Below are positions 16,639 through 25,780 of a stretch of DNA of 64,000 nt, piece after piece. Under the pieces are notes generated by a model. The model was not told where the DNA came from and did not search any database. It was given only the letters and a program-made list of their open reading frames with translations. Both the position numbers and the translations under genes were made by a program. The stretch comes from Neolewinella aurantiaca. Lineage in GTDB: Bacteria; Bacteroidota; Bacteroidia; Chitinophagales; Saprospiraceae. The DNA lies in contig NZ_VOXD01000014.1 of NCBI RefSeq assembly GCF_008014675.1, forward strand, positions 1 through 64,000, in the 5' to 3' direction. Position 1 is the first letter of the stretch; each line of letters opens with the position of its first letter.

Positions 16639-19167
16639 ATGCGCGGCTTACTTCTTACTATTGCCCTGGTCTTATCCTTTGGCCTTTGTGCTCAGATTGT
16701 TACCCCCAGCGAATTTCTGCCTCACAATCTGGGGGAAACCTTCACGCCCCATCACATGCTGGTGAGCTACTATCAGCAGATTGCCGAATCAAGTCCTAAG
16801 GTTAAACTCGAACAGTACGGTCGCACCAACGAAGCCCGCCCGCTGCTGATGGCTTTCGTCAGTACCCCCGAGAACATCGCTAACCTCGAAGCCATCCGGG
16901 AGAACAACCTGCGTAACGCAGGTCTGCTGCCCGGAGACCCGGACCCAACCCTGAACGACATTGCTATTGTTTGGCTCTCCTACAGCGTACACGGCAACGA
17001 AGCCGGAGGTTCCGAAGCCAGTATGGGCGTACTCTATGATCTGGTGAAGCCAGACTCGCGCGCCAGCGCATGGCTGAAAAACACAGTTGTCATCCTCGAC
17101 CCCAGTCTGAACCCGGACGGATACAACCGCTACTCCAACTGGTACCGCCAAAACGCCACCCTGGGCTTAGACCCCAACCCTTCCGTCCGTGAGCACCAGG
17201 AGCCCTGGCCCGGAGGACGGGTAAACCACTACCTCTTCGACCTCAACCGCGACTGGGCCTGGCAGACCCAGGTTGAAAGCCGGCAACGAATGGTGAAGTA
17301 CAAAGAATGGATGCCCCATATACACGCAGATCTCCACGAACAGGGCCATACCAGTCCGTATTACTTTGCACCTGCGGCCGCGCCCTACCACGAATACATC
17401 ACTGAATGGCAAGGCAACTTCCAGACCGAAATTGGTAAAAATCACGCCCGGTACTTTGATCGCGAGGGCTGGCTTTACTTCACCCGCGAACGCTTCGACC
17501 TCCTCTACCCCAGCTATGGTGACACCTGGCCTACCTTCAACGGTGCCATCGGGATGACTTACGAGCAAGCAGGTCACGGCCGCTCCGGGCGGGCCATCGA
17601 CCTGCCAAACGGCGACACCCTCACCCTGGCCGATCGCGTTGCTCACCACCGAACCACCTCGCTGAGTACTATTGAAATTGCCAGCCGGGAAAGTGATCGG
17701 CTCACACAAAATTTCCGTGATTACTTCGAGGAAGCAGAAAAGGACCCACAGGGAAAATACCTGACTTACGTAATCAGTGCCGAAACACCACGCGGCAAAA
17801 TGCGGCACCTCGTAGAATTGTTACAGCGCAACGGCATCGAATACGGATTTGCGACTAAGGGCTATTCGGGCAACATGTACAGCTATAAAGCCGGCAAAAA
17901 TGAAACCGGTGGCATCAACGTTGGCGATCTCGTCATCAGCGCCCACCAGCCACGGTCGGTTCTCACCCAGACACTTTTTGACCCCGATGCTTTTGTAGAA
18001 GATTCCGTCACTTACGACATCACGGGCTGGTCTGTTCCCTTTGCCTTCGGACTGGACGCTTACGCCAGTACCCAGCGCATTGAATTGAACACTGTCGCCA
18101 GCAGCAAGGATGATTTCACGGCTTACGAAGACCCATTTGCGGGTAAAGACCTCGCGTCGGCATACGCTTACGTGATTCCGTGGGAAGATGTCACAAGCGC
18201 CGCTTTTCTCGGCGAGCTGTTGTCTTCCGGTGTGAACGCCCGCACGGCCACCGGCGAGTTCCGCTTCGGTGAGCAAACCTTTGGGCCCGGCTCCATCGTA
18301 ATCAACAAAGGAGATAACCGAAAAACGAAAGACTTCACTTCTACCGTCCGCCGCCTGGTAAACAAGCATAAGGTAGACATGAAGATCCTGACGACTGGTT
18401 TCAGTACCTCTGGCGGCGACCTGGGCAGCAGCGTTTACACCCTGCAGCTCGCGCCACGCATCGCCGTTCTCGCCGGAGAGGACGTCAACCCAAATCAGTT
18501 CGGGCAGGTATGGTACTACTTTGAGCAAGACCTCAAATACCCCGTCAGTGTTTTCGACACAGACGACATCGGCGCCATCGCCGCCGGCGATTACGATGTG
18601 CTCATCATGCCCAGCGGTCGCTATAATCTGGGCGGCGCAGCCGACGAACTGAAAGACTGGGTCCGCAGCGGCGGAAAGCTTATCGCGATCGAAGGAGCCA
18701 ACCGCTCCCTGAGCGGTCTGGATGGCTTCAATCTGAAGCGCAAAGACTCCGATAAAGAGGACGAAGAGGATGCTAAAAACCTCCCTGATCCCCGCCTGCT
18801 GCCGCACGCCGGCTCCGAGCGTCGCTTCATCGCCGGCTTCAACCCCGGAGCTATTTTTGGTGTGGAAATGGACGAAACGTATCCGCTCAGCTTCGGCATC
18901 GGGAAAAGTTACTACAGCCTGAAAACCGGTTCCGCTACCTTCGATTACCTGAAAGGCGGCGTCAACGCCGGTCGCATCCGGGCAACCCCCTTCATCTCAG
19001 GTTTTGTGGGCTCGAAAGCACAGAAGGAGATCGAAGAAACCCTCGTCTTCGGCGTTCAGGGTATGGGCCGTGGACAGGTAATCTACCTCGTCGACAACCC
19101 GCTGTACCGCGGGTTTTGGGAGCAGGGCAAGTTGCTGTTCGCTAATGCGGTTTTTCAGGTGGATTAG
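16639..19167 (+). CDS. Secreted M14 family zinc carboxypeptidase-like metallopeptidase
   Basis: Encodes 842 residues. A signal peptide (about 1-18, LSFGLCAQ) precedes an M14 domain at about 40-350. Zinc ligands are visible as His118 and Glu121 in SVHGNEAGG, plus a third His in HADLHEQG (His229 or His233). NPDGYNRYSNW and FDLNRDWAW are typical of the family. The C-terminal half (about 370-842) has the glutamine-amidotransferase-like fold often attached to these Bacteroidota proteins (VLIMPSGRYN). It probably trims peptides in the periplasm or outside. There is no T9SS sorting domain. Residues 244-249 (APAAAP) are encoded by a copy of the dispersed 19-mer. Confidence 0.9.
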   Translation: MRGLLLTIALVLSFGLCAQIVTPSEFLPHNLGETFTPHHMLVSYYQQIAESSPKVKLEQYGRTNEARPLLMAFVSTPENIANLEAIRENNLRNAGLLPGDPDPTLNDIAIVWLSYSVHGNEAGGSEASMGVLYDLVKPDSRASAWLKNTVVILDPSLNPDGYNRYSNWYRQNATLGLDPNPSVREHQEPWPGGRVNHYLFDLNRDWAWQTQVESRQRMVKYKEWMPHIHADLHEQGHTSPYYFAPAAAPYHEYITEWQGNFQTEIGKNHARYFDREGWLYFTRERFDLLYPSYGDTWPTFNGAIGMTYEQAGHGRSGRAIDLPNGDTLTLADRVAHHRTTSLSTIEIASRESDRLTQNFRDYFEEAEKDPQGKYLTYVISAETPRGKMRHLVELLQRNGIEYGFATKGYSGNMYSYKAGKNETGGINVGDLVISAHQPRSVLTQTLFDPDAFVEDSVTYDITGWSVPFAFGLDAYASTQRIELNTVASSKDDFTAYEDPFAGKDLASAYAYVIPWEDVTSAAFLGELLSSGVNARTATGEFRFGEQTFGPGSIVINKGDNRKTKDFTSTVRRLVNKHKVDMKILTTGFSTSGGDLGSSVYTLQLAPRIAVLAGEDVNPNQFGQVWYYFEQDLKYPVSVFDTDDIGAIAAGDYDVLIMPSGRYNLGGAADELKDWVRSGGKLIAIEGANRSLSGLDGFNLKRKDSDKEDEEDAKNLPDPRLLPHAGSERRFIAGFNPGAIFGVEMDETYPLSFGIGKSYYSLKTGSATFDYLKGGVNAGRIRATPFISGFVGSKAQKEIEETLVFGVQGMGRGQVIYLVDNPLYRGFWEQGKLLFANAVFQVD
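17367..17385 (+). repeat. Dispersed GC 19-mer, copy 3 (inside the M14 gene)
   Basis: Perfect copy TGCACCTGCGGCCGCGCCC, read in frame as APAAAP. The protein aligns without an insertion around it (PYYFAPAAAPYHEY is ordinary for the family), so it arose by substitution rather than insertion. Confidence 0.85.
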
Positions 19168-19175
19168 GAGTACAT

Positions 19176-19586
19176 TTAACCATACACCGTAGCCACCATC
19201 CGCCGTCCGGACGCCCGATTCCGAAACTCACACAAATAAATCCCCTGCCAGGTGCCCAGGTTCAACCTGCCACCGGTAATGGGGATGGTGACGGAATGCC
19301 CAATCATAGCCGCTTTGATGTGCGCGGGCATGTCGTCCGGGCCTTCCATGGTGTGGACGAGGAAGGGCAGGTTCTCCGGGACGATGTGGTTGAAGACGGA
19401 CTCGAAATCGACCAGCACGTCCGGATCGGCCGCTTCGTTGATCGTGATGGCGGCGGAGGTATGCTGGATGAAAAGGTGCAGCAGGCCGACATCGGGAAGG
19501 TCAGGTAGGTTCTCCGCTACTTCGCGGGTGATGATGTGGTAGCCCCGGCGGCGGGCCTTGAGGGTGAATTGGGACTGGGTTGCCAT
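19176..19586 (-). CDS. YjbQ family protein (UPF0047; secondary thiamine-phosphate synthase-like)
   Basis: Encodes 136 residues, the usual size. The signature HLFIQHTSAAITINEAADP and the C-terminal GRLNLGTWQGIYLCEFR are diagnostic of UPF0047/YjbQ. Some members show weak thiamine phosphate synthase activity; the physiological role is not settled. It is convergent with the M14 peptidase gene, with eight bases between their stops. Its start is 12 bases from a cluster of palindromes. Confidence 0.92.
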   Translation of the reverse strand: MATQSQFTLKARRRGYHIITREVAENLPDLPDVGLLHLFIQHTSAAITINEAADPDVLVDFESVFNHIVPENLPFLVHTMEGPDDMPAHIKAAMIGHSVTIPITGGRLNLGTWQGIYLCEFRNRASGRRMVATVYG

Positions 19587-19597
19587 GGTTGGTTGCC

Positions 19598-19701
19598 CGG
19601 CCTTCAGGCCGTGTTGGTGTATCGGCCTTCAGGCCGATGTGAGGAAATGTTTATGCGCGGGACAGCCTGAAGGCTGTGGAACCTGCACGGCCTGAAGGCC
19701 G
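19598..19701. repeat. Cluster of four REP-like palindromes
   Basis: Four short palindromes lie within 104 nt: CGGCCTTCAGGCCG (19598-19611), ATCGGCCTTCAGGCCGAT (19621-19638), ACAGCCTGAAGGCTGT (19662-19677) and CGGCCTGAAGGCCG (19688-19701). All share GCCTTCAGGC or its complement GCCTGAAGGC; the first two are in one orientation and the last two in the other. The cluster lies upstream of the yjbQ-type gene and downstream of the PorG-like gene, both on the minus strand. Confidence 0.8.
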
Positions 19702-19732
19702 ATGAACAGTGTTCTAAACGTTCTTGATTGAA

Positions 19733-20599
19733 CTACCTCCGGCGACGGCGGCTCTTTTTGTGTCCGTAATCAGGGCAGCGCACGTCCCCGAAGTAGTAAT
19801 TAAAACCAATACCGGCGAAAATGTATTTGTCCAGTAGAGAATCATCACCCCGCTGCTCTCCCTGCCGGTCGATGCGGTCTCCTTCGGAGTCGAGGATGAG
19901 GCTACGGTCGGAGAGATCGTAGGCGAGTTGGCCCCGCTGACGGATGAGGTCCGACTGATCGGGGTAAATTGTGCTCACATCATCGAGATAGTCGGTACGG
20001 GCATTACGTACGCCGATGTTTACGTCCATGCTGATTTCGTAACTCAGGTCCCATTTGAAACCAAGGCCGTAGGTGAGTGCTCCGCTGATGGTGAGGTATT
20101 CATCGCCGCGCATCTGGCCTTCGGTGCCGAAATCACGGAGGTCTACGAGTTGTCCGTCGTCGGTTCTTGTCTTGGGGCTGTGGGTAAACACAGAGACGCC
20201 AGCAAACGCATAAGGCGTAAAGTAATACTCCTTGTGTCCGTGGAAGTAGGGCAGGAAGTTGAATTCGAACTGGGCGGTACCGTCGAAGATATCGTTCTGG
20301 AAGCTCAGGTTCCGGTTCTGCTCAAACGGGTTAGAGCTGTCTGAATCATAGGCCTCAATACGTCCATAGTTGAAACTCAACCGGGCAGCAAGCCGATGGT
20401 TGAAATTGTACCGGGCGGCGAAGCCGCCGGCAACATTGGCCCGGTTGAGGCTGAAGTCAGTGTTCAGGTCACCCAGGTAAACAGAGGCACCAGCCCAGGG
20501 GCCAATCTCTAAGCCCCTCATCTCCAGCTGGGCAGCAGCCTGGGAAGGAAGGAACAGCACGATGACAACAAAAGCGAAAACAGAACGGAAAATAGACAT
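19733..20599 (-). CDS. Outer-membrane beta-barrel, DUF6089/PorG-like
   Basis: Encodes 288 residues. A signal peptide (about 1-23, ending QAAAQ) is followed by a beta-barrel with GPWAGASVYLGDLN at the mature N-terminus and alternating aromatic strands throughout (YNFNHRLAARLSFNYGR, FEFNFLPYF, TPYAFAGVSVF). This pattern matches DUF6089, which includes the T9SS outer-membrane protein PorG. The C-terminus is very basic (HKKSRRRRR), which is odd for a barrel. A PorG role is inferred; other DUF6089 paralogues exist in these genomes. A -7-like TATCTTTT lies just upstream. Confidence 0.75.
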   Translation of the reverse strand: MSIFRSVFAFVVIVLFLPSQAAAQLEMRGLEIGPWAGASVYLGDLNTDFSLNRANVAGGFAARYNFNHRLAARLSFNYGRIEAYDSDSSNPFEQNRNLSFQNDIFDGTAQFEFNFLPYFHGHKEYYFTPYAFAGVSVFTHSPKTRTDDGQLVDLRDFGTEGQMRGDEYLTISGALTYGLGFKWDLSYEISMDVNIGVRNARTDYLDDVSTIYPDQSDLIRQRGQLAYDLSDRSLILDSEGDRIDRQGEQRGDDSLLDKYIFAGIGFNYYFGDVRCPDYGHKKSRRRRR

Positions 20600-20727
20600 A
20601 GAGCAAAAAGATAGCGCGACGATTACTGTTAATCGTCGCGCCGGTTAAGACTTGGAAATTAAACGCAGGTCACGGGCTTGTAGTATGTGACGGGTAGAAA
20701 GTAGTACTAAGAGCTTTCAACCTTCGT

Positions 20728-20746
20728 TGCACCTGCGGCCGCGCCC
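20728..20746 (+). repeat. Dispersed GC 19-mer, copy 4
   Basis: Perfect copy TGCACCTGCGGCCGCGCCC in the 330-nt intergenic stretch 20600-20929, between the divergent starts/ends of two minus-strand genes. I see no gene in that stretch. Confidence 0.85.
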
Positions 20747-20929
20747 GCCAAAATCGAGAAATGCCAACGGCCTGCCAAACCTGAACATGGTAGTAATCTG
20801 CGGCATCTTTTCGGTTTGAGCGCCTGGTCAGCCCCGTAATTCTACCAGCACTTTACAACCAATTCAAATGTTGACAGACCGCTGGTGCTCTGTCAACAAA
20901 CGATCACACGAACTAAAAGACCAAATGGT

Positions 20930-23545
20930 CTATCCCCCAAACTGCTGGTAGAAACGCTGCAGATTAGGGTCGGTCTCAACAGCTTTAATCGCGGAGATCA
21001 TGGTACCCAGCTTGGTCACGACGTCGGTTGTTCCTGCGGCTTTGGCTTCCTCGCGCATATCGTTAAGTGCTTTCGTTGCTGCGAGGCGGCGGAAGAGGCT
21101 TTGGTTCTGATCTTTAGCCATGGCAACCATCTTTTCCAGCCCGGCCGTCATCTGAGCGGGCGTTCCTTTAGCGAGCAGTGTCCGGTAACCATCCATCACG
21201 TCGAGGGCACCGTAGCCATCGGCAACCTTCATTTGCTTCTCGAAAAACGGGAGCTTAGCCGGATCCCCCGCTTCCGCGTAAAGGCTGGCCAGGGCACTGT
21301 TTACCGAAGGGTTATCCAGCGCCTCCAGCTTGGTGGCGGCTGCGGTGGCCGCAGTCGGATCGGCAACAACAAGCCCCTGCAATCCTGCAGAAACAACGGG
21401 ATAAGGCTTAGCGTCGAGCGCCATTTCGGAGATGGCCTTCAGTTCGCTGTCTTCGTTCGCAGCCAGCACCTGAATGGCCGTTGCTCGTACGCTGGAGTGC
21501 GGATCAGACTTCGCCAAACTGCGAACAACCTTCAGTTGGTTTTCATCCGCAGATTCAACGATCATGCCCAGTGCTGCTTCCCGAACGCCGTGGAACGGGT
21601 CGTTAAGCGCCATGGAAACCACCTCAGTTTTCAGGGCAGAATCTTCTTTATTACCCAAACGCTGCAGCACCAGCATCCGATCGACAAGGCTTGGTGCTCC
21701 TTTGAACTGAGCGGCCAACTCCTCGGTGGTCTTCGTGTAGTTGAACTGAGCGAGCAAAGTATGCATCGGGTCAAGCACTACTACATCGGGCTTCACACTG
21801 GAGGGGAAAGTAAACGTCTGCTTGCGTTCATCGATCACGATGTCCATCATTTCGGGAGTGGTGGATCCGTTGGTAAAGATGGCGACTTTGGTGGGAAGGC
21901 GGAATACGCCCGGTACGTTTTCGTCTGTATCCTGGGTTTGCTCCACGGTCAGCATTACTTTTCCGTCGGCGTAGCCTGTTTCTACTTTCAGGGCGGGGTG
22001 TCCGGCGCTGAGGAACCACTGATCGAAGAACCAATTGAGGTCTTCTCCGGTCAGGTCTTCGAACGCCATGCGGAGTTCGTCTACTTCTACGGCGGAGAAT
22101 TTGTTATCGTTGAGGTACTTGGTCAGGCCGGCGAAGAAGGCCTCGTCGCCCAGGTAGTCGCGCAACATGTGGAGCACGGCACCGCCCTTATTGTAGCTGT
22201 GAGCGTCGAACATCTGTTCTTTGTCCTCAAAGTCGTACCAGATCAGTTCGTGGATACCGCGCTGGGCAGAACCGAAGTACCCGGAGCGTTCGCTCATCAT
22301 ATGAAAATCGGCAGCATCGCGGCCGTGCTTTTTTTCCATCCAGAGGTACTCGCTGTAGTTGGCGAAGCCTTCGTTCAGGGTCAGGTTGCTCCAACTCTCG
22401 GTGGTGACGTAGTCGCCAAACCAGTGGTGGAACATTTCGTGCGCGACGATTTTCTCGTTGGTTTCTACGTCGATCAGTTCGCGGTCGGTACCGTGCATGA
22501 ACTCGCCGAAAATGACGGCGGTGGTGTTTTCCATTGCGCCGGAGACGTAGTCGCGTACCGCCACCTGGCTGTACTTGGCCCAAGGGTACTGTACACCGGT
22601 CACATCGCTGAAGAACGTCAGCATTTCGCGGGTGTAGGGGTAGATATCTTTGGCGTAATCCTTGAAGCCGTCTTCCATGTAGTAGTTCACGGGGATGCCG
22701 TTCCAGGGCTCGTCTTCTACGATATCGAATTCACCGACGATGAGCGCGAAGAGATAAGGGGCGTGGGGCAACTCCATATTCCAGTAGTCGGTACGGGTGC
22801 CGTCAGGATTCTTGGTAGAGTTTTCCAGTACCCCGTTGCCAAGGGTTTTGAACTTGTCCTGAACGGTTACGTACATTTCCTGGGTGCAGCGCTCGTTGGG
22901 CTTATCGATGGTCGGGAACCACCGGCTGTTGTTTTCGGTTTCGCCCTGCGTCCAGATCTGCATTGGCTTGTCTTCCGTTCCGTCGGGGTTGATGAAGAAC
23001 AGGCCTTTGTCGGAGGTAATCGCCGCAGAGCCTCCGCTTTGGGCGGGCACGGCCGTGTAGTCGAGCACGATGGTATACTCCTGGTCGCGGGTGTATTCGC
23101 GGCCAAGGTCGATGCTCACGGTTTGCTTATCGCCTTCGTAGGTGTAGTCGAGTGCTTTACCGTTCATGGTGATGCTCTTGAAATCGAAGTTTTTGGCGTC
23201 GAGCACGAGCGTTCGGCTGGCCTTGAAGATGGGCTTCAGCTTCAGGGTGGCTTTACCGATCACCATTTCCTTGGCCCAGTCGAAGCTCAGGTCCAGTCGG
23301 GTGTGCAGCAGGTCGTGGGTGCGGTTGTAGGCGGCGTTGTAGACCGGGCGCTCGTTGGGGATGACCTTCTCTGTGGGCATCACTATTTCCTCGGTTTCAA
23401 TCACGCCGTTGGCTGCTGGAGTTACGGTCATGGTGTCCAGGTTCCGGGTTTCCATTTCCGGGGCGGCCACAGTGTAGGTTTTAGGAGAACAGCCAAAAGC
23501 CAGCAAGGTGGCTAGCAGGCCGATCAAAGGCAGGGTATTACGCAT
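20930..23545 (-). CDS. M1 family zinc aminopeptidase, lipoprotein
   Basis: Encodes 871 residues. A lipobox (LLAFGC, Cys19) indicates a lipoprotein. The M1 catalytic region has the exopeptidase motif GAMENTT and the zinc site HEMFH (His369, Glu370, His373) with Glu392 in NEGFANYSEYLW. The C-terminal third (about 560-871) is built of helical HEAT-like repeats (ALNDPFHGVREAALGM, SDPHSSVRATAIQVL). It should remove N-terminal residues from peptides at the cell envelope, fitting the peptide transporter and the other proteases nearby. Several long antisense reading frames cross this gene but look like codon-bias artefacts. Confidence 0.93.
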   Translation of the reverse strand: MRNTLPLIGLLATLLAFGCSPKTYTVAAPEMETRNLDTMTVTPAANGVIETEEIVMPTEKVIPNERPVYNAAYNRTHDLLHTRLDLSFDWAKEMVIGKATLKLKPIFKASRTLVLDAKNFDFKSITMNGKALDYTYEGDKQTVSIDLGREYTRDQEYTIVLDYTAVPAQSGGSAAITSDKGLFFINPDGTEDKPMQIWTQGETENNSRWFPTIDKPNERCTQEMYVTVQDKFKTLGNGVLENSTKNPDGTRTDYWNMELPHAPYLFALIVGEFDIVEDEPWNGIPVNYYMEDGFKDYAKDIYPYTREMLTFFSDVTGVQYPWAKYSQVAVRDYVSGAMENTTAVIFGEFMHGTDRELIDVETNEKIVAHEMFHHWFGDYVTTESWSNLTLNEGFANYSEYLWMEKKHGRDAADFHMMSERSGYFGSAQRGIHELIWYDFEDKEQMFDAHSYNKGGAVLHMLRDYLGDEAFFAGLTKYLNDNKFSAVEVDELRMAFEDLTGEDLNWFFDQWFLSAGHPALKVETGYADGKVMLTVEQTQDTDENVPGVFRLPTKVAIFTNGSTTPEMMDIVIDERKQTFTFPSSVKPDVVVLDPMHTLLAQFNYTKTTEELAAQFKGAPSLVDRMLVLQRLGNKEDSALKTEVVSMALNDPFHGVREAALGMIVESADENQLKVVRSLAKSDPHSSVRATAIQVLAANEDSELKAISEMALDAKPYPVVSAGLQGLVVADPTAATAAATKLEALDNPSVNSALASLYAEAGDPAKLPFFEKQMKVADGYGALDVMDGYRTLLAKGTPAQMTAGLEKMVAMAKDQNQSLFRRLAATKALNDMREEAKAAGTTDVVTKLGTMISAIKAVETDPNLQRFYQQFGG

Positions 23546-23607
23546 TACTTGGTTTTAAGAAAGATTGTTAAGGTATAATGACGCTTTTTGGGGGTGGTTT
23601 GTTGTAT

Positions 23608-23626
23608 GGGCGCGGCCGCAGGTGCA
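23608..23626 (-). repeat. Dispersed GC 19-mer, copy 5
   Basis: Perfect minus-strand copy TGCACCTGCGGCCGCGCCC, in the 343-nt intergenic region 23546-23888 upstream of the M1 aminopeptidase. The rest of that region holds no convincing gene. Confidence 0.85.
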
Positions 23627-23888
23627 GGGCAAAACACCCTGCGGAGTAACAAGGCGAGTAGTGGTTTGTACGGCGTGCTCTGGCGGTACTACAAGTGTTC
23701 CTCCCGGAGGCAGATAAAACAGCACTAATGTGTTTGGGTCGTCCAGATCGACACCAGAACTTGGGGAAGTTTGGGGAAACTATGTTTTCTACAGGCCTAT
23801 CGTTGCTGACGACAATAGGCTCCACCATGCCTATTTTATGGTGACCTCTTATCTGATGAGGAGCCATTAGATATACCCCCCCTGATTC

Positions 23889-24137
23889 ATGAAAGCTTTG
23901 ATTCTTAAGTCTTCATTTTTATTGGCCTTGTTTTTCCTTTCTATTCCAAGTATACCAAGCATTGGTTTTACTGGACAAGGAAGTGAAATGTTTGCACAGG
24001 GAGGCCCCTTCCTTCCTGCCCGTAGGGCATCTTATGCTTATTGCCCCGACGGGAAAAGAGTGAAACGCTGTGACTTTGGACAAGGAAGTTGTTACTGGTA
24101 TCAGCAGCCCCCATGCGATTCAACGCCTGAATATTGA
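23889..24137 (+). CDS. Small exported Cys-rich peptide, possibly NVEALA-like
   Basis: Encodes 82 residues. Residues 1-27 form a clear hydrophobic signal (SSFLLALFFLSIPSI), followed by a Gly-containing segment (GQGSEMFAQGG) and a C-terminal part with four Cys (YCPDGKRVKRC, GSCYWYQQPPC). Small exported peptides of the NVEALA type commonly precede BF3164-type six-bladed beta-propeller lipoproteins in Bacteroidota, and such a gene follows 139 nt downstream. The canonical NVEALA string is not seen, so membership is uncertain. Local composition is AT-richer than the surroundings. Confidence 0.6.
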   Translation: MKALILKSSFLLALFFLSIPSIPSIGFTGQGSEMFAQGGPFLPARRASYAYCPDGKRVKRCDFGQGSCYWYQQPPCDSTPEY

Positions 24138-24276
24138 TTATTTTGGTTGCTGACAATGTAAACGGCTTCTACTAAGGTTGTCGTATCGCTTTCTGAACAA
24201 TCAGCCCATCTTTATGCTGCTGGTAGTCAAGTGCTTTTCATACTTGGCTACCAGCACTTTTTTAATTCATAAGAAC

Positions 24277-25476
24277 ATGAGAAGAGTTATTACACTAGCA
24301 ATACTTGCCCTCCTGGTTAATAGTTCATGCCATACAGATTTGGCTAAAGAACCGATCGTCATCCAAACAGGCGACCACACATATGGTCTGCCAGACACAT
24401 GGTATGAAGATATCGAATACATCCCCCTGTCGTCAAAAGGAAGCGAAAATTACCTCTTCGGCGCACAACGGGCTTTGCTTCTTCAAAATCACGCCTTTGT
24501 CCTTCAAGACATCAATACGGAAAGGAGTATTTTTAAGTTTGACCGTACGGGTCGTCTATTAAAGAGCTTGAAAGGGTCGAGTAATTTCCAGAAAGCGTTC
24601 TACTCAGTTAGTGATTTTGACCTCTTCGGTGATAAAGTTGTACTGACAGATACTTACCTGAACGAAATATTATTTTTCAACCAAGAACTAGAGTTCATCA
24701 ACAGCGTCTCCATCCCTGAAAGCGAAGCGGGGGTTCAAAACATTGCTTTCATGAACAAAAACACCCTGTTGATCAGACCTGACCTAGAGACCAATCCACC
24801 GTCTTCCGTGCTAAAAAGTAGCTGGAAAACTGGATTACAGCCAGAGCAAATTGATGGTTTTCTCGGTGTCAAGGACACGCCTGCCAAAAACATGAGGTTC
24901 TCTTTTTATGAAACGTTTCACCATGCGCACAACTCCGAGAAAATACTTTATACCGATTGGTTTGATAGCCACATCTACGAAGTTGGGATCAACGAGGTAA
25001 CTAAAAAGTACCACGTGCAACTTGAAGATGAATTATGGGTCACGGAAAACGAATTGCTCAAAATGAGCACAATGGACACAGAAGAACAATTTGATTTTTT
25101 AGTTAAGGCAGACAAGTCTGGACTGATAAACGCTGTGCATGAAAGTGAAAAGAATCTGATGTTCTCCTTCATGCGTCCAGGTAAGAGATATTTGGTATTC
25201 TTCAATAGAAAGACGCGCGAGAAAGAAACAGTCTTGCTCGATTTTAGCAGAAATGGCCCAGAGGGTCCGGACGGAAGTCCACCGTTAAAATATTTCTTAG
25301 GTTTTACGGATACTGGCGGTTTGGTCTTCTACCATTTGGCCGAAGAATTCAGCCAATACGCCGAGTCACTAAAGACCATGGAACCGAAAAGCTACAGTAC
25401 GGGGCAAAAAAAGTTCCTCGCCGCAGCAGATAAGACAGACGAGTATTGTAACATCGTGCTATCAATTATGAAATAG
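24277..25476 (+). CDS. Six-bladed beta-propeller lipoprotein (BF3164-like)
   Basis: Encodes 399 residues from the ATG at 24277 (MRRVITLAIL); an in-frame ATG at 24178 would bury the lipoprotein signal. The lipobox is VNSSC (Cys18). The mature protein shows repeated blade-like segments: YIPLSSKGSENYLFG, SIFKFDRTGRLLKSL, VSDFDLFGDKVVLTD and LFFNQELEFINSV. These resemble the BF3164/6-bladed propeller family. The ligand is unknown. The AT-rich composition and codon use differ from neighbouring genes, suggesting acquisition together with the small exported peptide upstream. Confidence 0.75.
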   Translation: MRRVITLAILALLVNSSCHTDLAKEPIVIQTGDHTYGLPDTWYEDIEYIPLSSKGSENYLFGAQRALLLQNHAFVLQDINTERSIFKFDRTGRLLKSLKGSSNFQKAFYSVSDFDLFGDKVVLTDTYLNEILFFNQELEFINSVSIPESEAGVQNIAFMNKNTLLIRPDLETNPPSSVLKSSWKTGLQPEQIDGFLGVKDTPAKNMRFSFYETFHHAHNSEKILYTDWFDSHIYEVGINEVTKKYHVQLEDELWVTENELLKMSTMDTEEQFDFLVKADKSGLINAVHESEKNLMFSFMRPGKRYLVFFNRKTREKETVLLDFSRNGPEGPDGSPPLKYFLGFTDTGGLVFYHLAEEFSQYAESLKTMEPKSYSTGQKKFLAAADKTDEYCNIVLSIMK

Positions 25477-25580
25477 TGTGCTGTAGAAGAGAGGAAAGGA
25501 GTACTTTCTGTACTTCTTTTTCGTATTCGCTTCTTGTTTCATTGGACTGAAAATTACAAAAAATTTCTGTCCGGTATTTC

Positions 25581-25745
25581 AGGACCTTCTCATTTAGCCC
25601 CGTAACGGTATTGCTGTACATCCTACTGGGTGGCATTCTCTGGCAATGGGTAGTGCGGCCTGTGAAAGAGCAGAACATGGTGAAGTGTTTTGGAGATACC
25701 TGCTTGGCATATCGCCAGCGGGTGCGCTTTTGGTGGCCCCGATGA
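25581..25745 (+). pseudogene. 5'-truncated remnant of an isoprenylcysteine methyltransferase-like gene
   Basis: An open frame with no usable start ends at TGA 25743-25745. It encodes a hydrophobic segment (VTVLLYILLGGILWQWVV) followed by RPVKEQNMVKCFGDTCLAYR and QRVRFWWPR. This is the layout of the C-terminus of ICMT/phospholipid methyltransferase family proteins, where a membrane helix is followed by a motif like E(E/Q)xxLxxxFGxxYxxYRxRVPxxxP. The N-terminal part is missing; the AT-rich propeller gene lies directly upstream. It is called a remnant by sequence reading alone. Confidence 0.5.
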
Positions 25746-25748
25746 ACC

Positions 25749-25756
25749 TATCTTTG
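25749..25756 (+). promoter_or_regulatory. -7 element TATCTTTG of the HAD gene
   Basis: An exact TAnnTTTG box 24 nt before the ATG at 25781, directly after the stop of the methyltransferase remnant. A TTTG at 25729-25732 is closer than the usual -33 spacing. Confidence 0.5.
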
Positions 25757-25780
25757 GCTTCTCAAAAACAATACGGCAGT

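Noticed and set aside
20885-23515. An 876-residue open frame on the plus strand, fully antisense to the M1 aminopeptidase
   Set aside because: The minus strand has complete M1 motifs; the antisense translation is low in recognisable features and arises from codon bias.
23718-23870. A 50-codon open frame without a start codon upstream of the small exported peptide
   Set aside because: No start codon and no recognisable similarity; it is probably chance.
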